NCBI RefSeq assembly: GCF_947493125.1
Contig: NZ_CANLQB010000011.1
Coordinates: 62,001 to 126,000 of the forward strand
Reading direction: 5' to 3'
Length of the DNA: 64,000 bases
Source: an uncultured Roseobacter sp.
GTDB taxonomy: Bacteria > Pseudomonadota > Alphaproteobacteria > Rhodobacterales > Rhodobacteraceae
Shown: positions 59,621 through 64,000 of the stretch, in pieces
How the letters are laid out: every line of letters starts with the position of its first letter
How positions within the stretch are numbered: the stretch's first letter is position 1
The notes under the pieces: model-generated
Database searches by the model: none
The model's input: only the letters and a program-made list of their open reading frames with translations
What the model was told of the DNA's origin: nothing
Program-made: the position numbers and the translations under genes

Positions 59621-60928
59621 TCAGTCCATCGCCGAGAGGTCGAAGTTCTCGTCCGGGAAGTACTTGCGCAGCCGTGCATCCGCCGTGCGCGCGTGTCCCT
59701 CCATGCCCTCCAGACGCGAAATCCGTGCTGTCGCTTCCGCAACGGGGCGCGAGCCTTCACGTGTGGCGCGCTGCCAGGTCACGATCTTCATGTATTTGTG
59801 CACCGAGAGCCCGCCGGTGTATTTCGCCGACTGCGATGTGGGCAGCACGTGGTTCGTCCCCGACGCCTTGTCGCCGAAGGCCACGGTGGTCTCTTCGCCG
59901 AGGAACAGCGAGCCATAGCATTGCAGCCGCTCCAGCCACCATTCCAGATCCTCCGCCTGCACGGTCAGGTGCTCGGGCGCATAGTCGTCCGACGTGGCCG
60001 CCATCTCCTCGCGGTCCGCACAGACAATCACCTCCGCATAGTCGCGCCAGGCCGCGCGTGCATTGTCGCGGTTCAATTCCGGCAGGTCCTCGATCAGCCC
60101 CGGCACCAGCTCCATCACCTTCTCCGCCAGCGGGCGGTCGTCCGTGACCAGCCAGACGGGGGAGTTATAGCCGTGCTCGGCCTGGCCCACGAGGTCGGTG
60201 GCCACCATGAAGGGATCGGCGGTCTTGTCGGCCAGGATCAGGCTGTCGGTCGGCCCCGCGATCATGTCGATGCCGACGCGCCCAAAGAGGATGCGCTTGG
60301 CCTCCGCCACGAACTGGTTGCCGGGCCCGACGAGAATATCCGCCTTGGGCAGTCCAAAGAGCCCGAAGGTCATCGCCGCCACGCCCTGCACCCCGCCCAT
60401 CGACAGGATCTTGTCCGCGCCACACAAGTTCGCCGCATAGATGATCGCAGGCGCAATGCCTTCGCCCGCGCGCGGCGGTGAACAGGCCACGATGTGCTGG
60501 CAGCCGGCCACTTTCGCGGTTGTCACGGTCATGATCGCGCTGGCAATGTGGCTGTAGCGCCCCCCCGGCACGTAGCAGCCCGCGGCCCGGCAGGGGATCG
60601 CCTTCTGCCCCGCGATCAGCCCCGGCACCACCTCCAGCTCGACGTCGCTCATGGTCGATTTCTGCACCTCGGCAAAGCGGCGCACATTGTCGTGGGCAAA
60701 GGCGATATCGTCCTTCAGTTTCTGCGACACCAACACGGACGCGGCGGCGATCTCCTCCTCCCCGAGGATCACATTGCCCTGATAGTTGTCGAACTTCTGG
60801 GCATATTTCAGCGCCGCCGCGTCCCCTCCGGATTCGATGTCGTTCAGGATGCCCTGAACGGTCTCGCGCACATCGCCCGCATCGGTCATCGCGGTCTTTT
60901 CAGCTTTCTTGAGATACTCTCGCGCCAT
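59621..60928 (-). CDS. hpsN: Sulfopropanediol 3-dehydrogenase (HpsN), histidinol-dehydrogenase family
   Basis: 435 aa. Oxidises (R)-2,3-dihydroxypropane-1-sulfonate to (R)-sulfolactate with NAD+. It belongs to the HisD family (RAAGCYVPGGRYSHIASAIM, NQFVAEAKRILFG, the Glu-His pair in DDYAPEHLTV), but the C-terminal region ASGTNHVLPTSQSAKYTGGL with SVHKYMKIVTWQ is closer to HpsN than to true HisD as I recall them. The neighbours are sulfonate genes, not histidine genes. First gene of the cluster, divergent from a LacI regulator. Confidence 0.87.
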   Translation of the reverse strand: MAREYLKKAEKTAMTDAGDVRETVQGILNDIESGGDAAALKYAQKFDNYQGNVILGEEEIAAASVLVSQKLKDDIAFAHDNVRRFAEVQKSTMSDVELEVVPGLIAGQKAIPCRAAGCYVPGGRYSHIASAIMTVTTAKVAGCQHIVACSPPRAGEGIAPAIIYAANLCGADKILSMGGVQGVAAMTFGLFGLPKADILVGPGNQFVAEAKRILFGRVGIDMIAGPTDSLILADKTADPFMVATDLVGQAEHGYNSPVWLVTDDRPLAEKVMELVPGLIEDLPELNRDNARAAWRDYAEVIVCADREEMAATSDDYAPEHLTVQAEDLEWWLERLQCYGSLFLGEETTVAFGDKASGTNHVLPTSQSAKYTGGLSVHKYMKIVTWQRATREGSRPVAEATARISRLEGMEGHARTADARLRKYFPDENFDLSAMD

Positions 60929-61067
60929 GGCAGGGGTCCTATCTGGTGATCCGGAATGAAGCCAAAGCCGGTGATCGCTCAGCCGCCCCTCTCACCCACA
61001 GCGCGGCTCATATCCGATCCCCGGATCGGAGCCGGGCGTCTGCACGCCATCGCTCCGTTGATGAGTT

Positions 61068-61083
61068 ATGTAAGCGCTTACAT
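61068..61083. promoter_or_regulatory. LacI operator: perfect 16-bp palindrome
   Basis: ATGTAAGCGCTTACAT is perfectly symmetric and lies in the 239-bp divergent space between hpsN and the LacI gene. The CG centre and AAGCGCTT core are classic for LacI-family operators. Confidence 0.75.
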
Positions 61084-61116
61084 CGAGTCGCGCAAGATAA
61101 ATCTTTCGGTATTATC

Positions 61117-61132
61117 TGCAAGCACTTAAGCA
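61117..61132. promoter_or_regulatory. Second, weaker operator-like site
   Basis: TGCAAGCACTTAAGCA shares most of the TGTAAGCGCTTACA core but is imperfect. It lies about 49 bp from the perfect palindrome, close to the LacI start, as expected for autoregulation or looping. Confidence 0.4.
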
Positions 61133-61167
61133 AAATTCACGAAAACCGCGGGCCAAGGGCGGCAAAG

Positions 61168-62214
61168 ATGGGTATAGATCACCGAATGAGCAGAGCGAAC
61201 GCCCCAACCCTCGAAGACGTCGCGCGCCTGGCCGGTGTGTCCACCGCGAGCATATCGCGCGCGCTGAATGATCCGGACAAGGTCGCCAAGCCGACGCGTG
61301 ACAAGATCGAAAAGGCGATCGACGCCCTTGGCTATACGCCCAATTTCGGCGGGCGGGCGCTGGCGTCGAACCGCACCAACACCGTGGGCGCGATCATCCC
61401 CACCATGGCCAATGCGATGTTCGCCAGCGGCGTGCAGGCCTTTCAGGAGGTCCTGTCCGAAGCGGGCGTGAACCTGCTGCTGGCGACCACCGGATACGAC
61501 CCTGAGCAAGAGCTGCGCCAGATCAAGGCGCTCATCGCCCACGGTGCGGATGGGCTGATGCTGATCGGCGATGCGCGCCCGCAAACCACGCGCGACTTTC
61601 TGGACAAACGCCGCATCCCGCATGTGATCTCCTGGTGCTTCCAGCCGGAGGCCTCGCCCGTGCACGTGGGGTTTGACAACCGCGCCGCAGCCTATGCGGC
61701 GATGCAGCGTGTGCTGGCGCTGGGCCACCGGCGCATCGCGATGATTTGCGGGGTGCGTGCGGGCAATGACCGCGCCGGCGACCGGCTCGATGGGGTGACC
61801 GCCGCGATTGCCGATTTCGGCCAGGGCGCGGAGCTGATACAGGTCACCGAAGCGCGCTACCGGCTGGAGTTCGGCGGCGATGCCTTTGAGGCGATCATGT
61901 CGCATACGCCGCGCCCCACGGTGATCATGTGCGGCAATGATGTTCTCGCAGCAGGTGCGTTGAAACGGGCGCGGGAGCTGGGCATCGACGTGCCCGGCAC
62001 GGTCTCCCTGGTGGGCTTCGACGACATCGGCCTCGCCTCCGTCGTGACCCCGCCGCTGGCCACCGTGCGCGTGCCGCAGATCGAGATGGGGCGGGCCGCC
62101 GCGCGCCTGCTGCTCGCCCGGCTCGGCGGGCAGGACGGGGATGGGCCGGTGGAGCTGCACACCGAATTCATGCCGCGCGCGTCGCTTGCGCCGCCTGCGC
62201 CAGACAGCCCGTGA
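61168..62214 (+). CDS. LacI-family regulator of the DHPS cluster
   Basis: 348 aa from ATG at 61168 (MGIDHRMSRANAPTL); the ATG at 61186 is an alternative, and the open frame upstream is not family-like. Helix-turn-helix TLEDVARLAGVSTASISRAL and hinge NFGGRALASNRTN are followed by the effector domain with VIMCGNDVLAAGALKRAREL and VGFDDIGLASVVTPPL. Three to four sites with an AAGCGCTT-type core in the cluster are its likely targets. Its last 47 bp overlap the convergent indolepyruvate oxidoreductase gene. Confidence 0.9.
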   Translation: MGIDHRMSRANAPTLEDVARLAGVSTASISRALNDPDKVAKPTRDKIEKAIDALGYTPNFGGRALASNRTNTVGAIIPTMANAMFASGVQAFQEVLSEAGVNLLLATTGYDPEQELRQIKALIAHGADGLMLIGDARPQTTRDFLDKRRIPHVISWCFQPEASPVHVGFDNRAAAYAAMQRVLALGHRRIAMICGVRAGNDRAGDRLDGVTAAIADFGQGAELIQVTEARYRLEFGGDAFEAIMSHTPRPTVIMCGNDVLAAGALKRARELGIDVPGTVSLVGFDDIGLASVVTPPLATVRVPQIEMGRAAARLLLARLGGQDGDGPVELHTEFMPRASLAPPAPDSP

Positions 62215-64000
62215 CCCGCGCGCGGACCTGCTCCGCCGCCCGCTCTTTCACCGGGCCATAGCCACGAATATCGAGGGGGGCCGCCACGACCTCCGCAACC
62301 GCTTCCCGCGCCCCGGCCTGCCACAGGGCCGGAACCTGCGCCAAGACACCCTCGAACCAAAGGATCAGATCCCGCTCCAACCTGCGGTCAGCCTGATATC
62401 CAAAGGGATCGGCCCAGGTGCCGCGCAGCCCCTTCAGCCGGGCCAGGACCGCAAACACGCCCCCCATCCAGGGGCCAAAGCTGCGCTTCACCGGCCTGCC
62501 GCGCGCGTCCTTTCGGCGGGACAGGAGCGGTGGCGCCAGATGATAGCGTGGTCGGATCGGGCCGTCGAACTCCGCGCTCAGTTGCGCGCGAAAGGTCGGA
62601 TCGCAGTGCAACCGCGCCACCTCATATTCGTCCTTGTAAGCCATCAGCTTGAACAGCGATTTCGCCGCCGTGATCTGCAGATCGTCAGGCAGGTGGGCCA
62701 GAGGCGTCAGAGCGTCCTCGAAGCGCGCCGCATATCGGGCGTTCTGATACGCGCTCAGGAAGGCCGCGCGGCGCGCCCGCACCTGCGCCGGTGTCTCCGT
62801 GGGGTGGGGGACGGGGGGAGCGCCCGCCTCCCCGTCGAGGGGAGTCGGGCGCTGCCCGGCGGTCCCCGCCAGGCGGTCCGGTTCTGTGGTTCGATCCCGG
62901 TGTTCGGGCCTGTGTTCCGGTGTCAGCCGCTCCGGTGCCGCGGCCATCACCCGCCCGCAGGCAAAGGCGCGCGCGTTCTCGTCTGGTTTGATCCCGTTCA
63001 ACTCCATCGCCCGCAGCAGGGCCTCCAGCCCCACGGGCACCAGCCCGCGCTGCCAAGCAAACCCCAGCAGGATCACATTGGCATAGACCGCATCGCCCAT
63101 CAGCCGCTCCGCCAGCTCGCCCGCGTCGACAGCATCGACAGCGCCCGCCACCTCGCGGATCGCCGCCTCTCGCGCGTCAATCCGCAGCGCGGCATCCCGG
63201 TTCAACACCAGATCGCCCGTCGGCATCTCGGCGCGGTTCAGCACAACCTTCGTGTCGGCGCGGTAGTGGGCAGAGGCCTTGGGCGAGGAGCTGACCACCG
63301 CATCGCAGCCGATCACCGCATCCGCTGCACCCGCGTCGATCCGCGGCTGATGCAGCAACGCCGGGTCGTCCGCCAGCCGCACATAGCCGAGCACCGTGCC
63401 GAATTTCTGCGCAAACCCGGTGAAGTCCAGCACGCTCGCGCCTTTGCCCTCCAGATGCGCCGCCATGGAAACGAGCGCCCCCACGGTGATGACCCCGGTG
63501 CCCCCGACACCCGCGACCAGCAGGTTGTAGGGCTCCTCGAGCCTGGGCAGATCGGGCAGGGGCAGCGTGGCGCTGATCGCGGTGACGTCGATCGGGCTCC
63601 GGGGGTCGGTGCGTCGGCGCACCCCCTCCAGCGTGACAAAGCTCGGACAGAACCCGTTGAGGCATGAAAAATCGCTGTTGCAACTGGACTGGTTGATCCG
63701 CCGTTTCCGCCCGAACTCCGTCTCCACCGGCTCCACGCTCAGGCAGTTGCTCTCGACCGAACAGTCGCCGCAGCCCTCGCAGACCAGATCGTTGATCACC
63801 ACGACCCGGTCGGCCTGCGGCAGTTGCCCGCGCTTGCGTTTGCGCCGCTTTTCCGTGGCGCACATCTGCTCGTAGATCAGAACAGAGACGCCCGGAACCG
63901 TTCTCAGCTCGCGTTGGAGCTTGTCCATCTCTGATCTCGGATGAAAGCTTGTCCCCTTTGGAAAGTCGCCAGCTTGAAATTTCCCGATATCGTCTGACAC
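62168..64000 (-). CDS. Indolepyruvate ferredoxin oxidoreductase, C-terminal part
   Basis: 610 codons of a protein usually about 1150 aa; the N-terminal part lies beyond the window, and the Met at the edge is internal. It oxidises aryl-pyruvates to acyl-CoA with ferredoxin. Fe-S cysteines: VCEGCGDCSVESNC and SSCNSDFSCLNGFCP. The gamma-type domain follows (LLVAGVGGTGVITVGALVSM), then the C-terminal family region (FKLMAYKDEYEVARLHCDP, KRSFGPWMGGVF). Between about residues 350 and 415 is a Pro/Thr/Arg-rich linker that includes the in-frame repeat at 62814-62884. Confidence 0.9.
   Translation of the reverse strand: MSDDIGKFQAGDFPKGTSFHPRSEMDKLQRELRTVPGVSVLIYEQMCATEKRRKRKRGQLPQADRVVVINDLVCEGCGDCSVESNCLSVEPVETEFGRKRRINQSSCNSDFSCLNGFCPSFVTLEGVRRRTDPRSPIDVTAISATLPLPDLPRLEEPYNLLVAGVGGTGVITVGALVSMAAHLEGKGASVLDFTGFAQKFGTVLGYVRLADDPALLHQPRIDAGAADAVIGCDAVVSSSPKASAHYRADTKVVLNRAEMPTGDLVLNRDAALRIDAREAAIREVAGAVDAVDAGELAERLMGDAVYANVILLGFAWQRGLVPVGLEALLRAMELNGIKPDENARAFACGRVMAAAPERLTPEHRPEHRDRTTEPDRLAGTAGQRPTPLDGEAGAPPVPHPTETPAQVRARRAAFLSAYQNARYAARFEDALTPLAHLPDDLQITAAKSLFKLMAYKDEYEVARLHCDPTFRAQLSAEFDGPIRPRYHLAPPLLSRRKDARGRPVKRSFGPWMGGVFAVLARLKGLRGTWADPFGYQADRRLERDLILWFEGVLAQVPALWQAGAREAVAEVVAAPLDIRGYGPVKERAAEQVRARVTGCLAQAAQATRAA
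62814..62884. repeat. Structured repeat, copy inside the indolepyruvate oxidoreductase gene
   Basis: Second copy of the element at 55016-55087, here in frame within a coding sequence. Both hairpins are kept: CTCCCC-GTCGA-GGGGAG and GGCGG-TCC-CCGCC. The first stem differs from the other copy by paired changes that keep base pairing. The encoded residues (about 373-396) lie in a linker that looks longer than in homologues I remember. Confidence 0.65.

Noticed and set aside
59621-60928. Histidinol dehydrogenase (HisD) call
   Set aside because: Same family, but the neighbours are sulfonate genes with no other histidine gene, and the C-terminal region is closer to HpsN.

Overview
The window reads as a chromosomal segment of a marine alphaproteobacterium of the Rhodobacteraceae (Roseobacter group). 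The basis is the high G+C content, dense operons with ATGA-type overlaps, the flagellar gene order motB-flgE-flgK-flgL-flgI, TRAP and Ugp transporters, and a gene set for dihydroxypropanesulfonate (DHPS), a sulfonate made by marine algae. No rRNA, tRNA, CRISPR array or complete insertion sequence was seen. All calls come from reading the sequence; no database search was run.

Layout. 1-3040: an ABC importer (Tat-exported binding protein, ATPase, tandem-fused permease cut by the window edge). 3649-10583: a ten-gene, almost gapless operon and the most unusual part of the window. It encodes a polyprenyl diphosphate synthase, a SAM methyltransferase, a CrtC/AttH-like (carotenoid-hydratase-type) protein, an SCP2-like lipid-carrier candidate, an all-helical protein, and five proteins of no known function. 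Three of those five pair an N-terminal amphipathic helix with an Ig-like beta domain, one is Ig-like only, and one is built of ELP repeats. I infer a system that makes a modified isoprenoid and holds it in, or coats it with, a proteinaceous or lipid inclusion. 10927-11475: a stand-alone H-NOX haem sensor. 12228-15151: pncB, pncA and trhO. 15741-21601: flagellar genes.

22042-29879: a GntR regulator, a large FAD/Fe-S 2-hydroxyacid dehydrogenase, and divergently a serine-glyoxylate-type aminotransferase with a DctPQM TRAP importer; the divergent promoter carries an 18-bp perfect palindrome. 29906-38523: an acetate module on the minus strand (acsA, adk, DUF4212, ActP-type symporter, CBS/DUF294 regulator, small membrane protein, membrane-bound PAS-exonuclease fusion) behind an AT-rich promoter with phased TGTAAA repeats. 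38977-43993: an MFS efflux protein, a TetR regulator with a perfect 8+8 bp operator, and an IorAB-type molybdenum oxidoreductase. 44499-45229: a TopAI/YjhX-GNAT pair that resembles the E. coli yjhX-yjhQ toxin-antitoxin pair. 45424-47521: an ECF42-type sigma factor with its usual DGPF/YCII partner and an SRPBCC protein. 47628-54138: ugpBAEC plus an EEP-family phosphodiesterase, with a divergent LacI regulator. 54292-54972: an SGNH lipoprotein.

55168-62214: a DHPS/sulfolactate catabolic cluster (hpsN, an SDR and a zinc dehydrogenase, universal stress protein, sulfopyruvate decarboxylase comD/comE, FMN-dependent hydroxyacid oxidase) with a divergent LacI regulator. AAGCGCTT-core operators occur at both internal promoters. 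62168-64000: the C-terminal part of indolepyruvate ferredoxin oxidoreductase. It carries in frame a structured repeat of about 71 bp, a second copy of which lies at 55016-55087.
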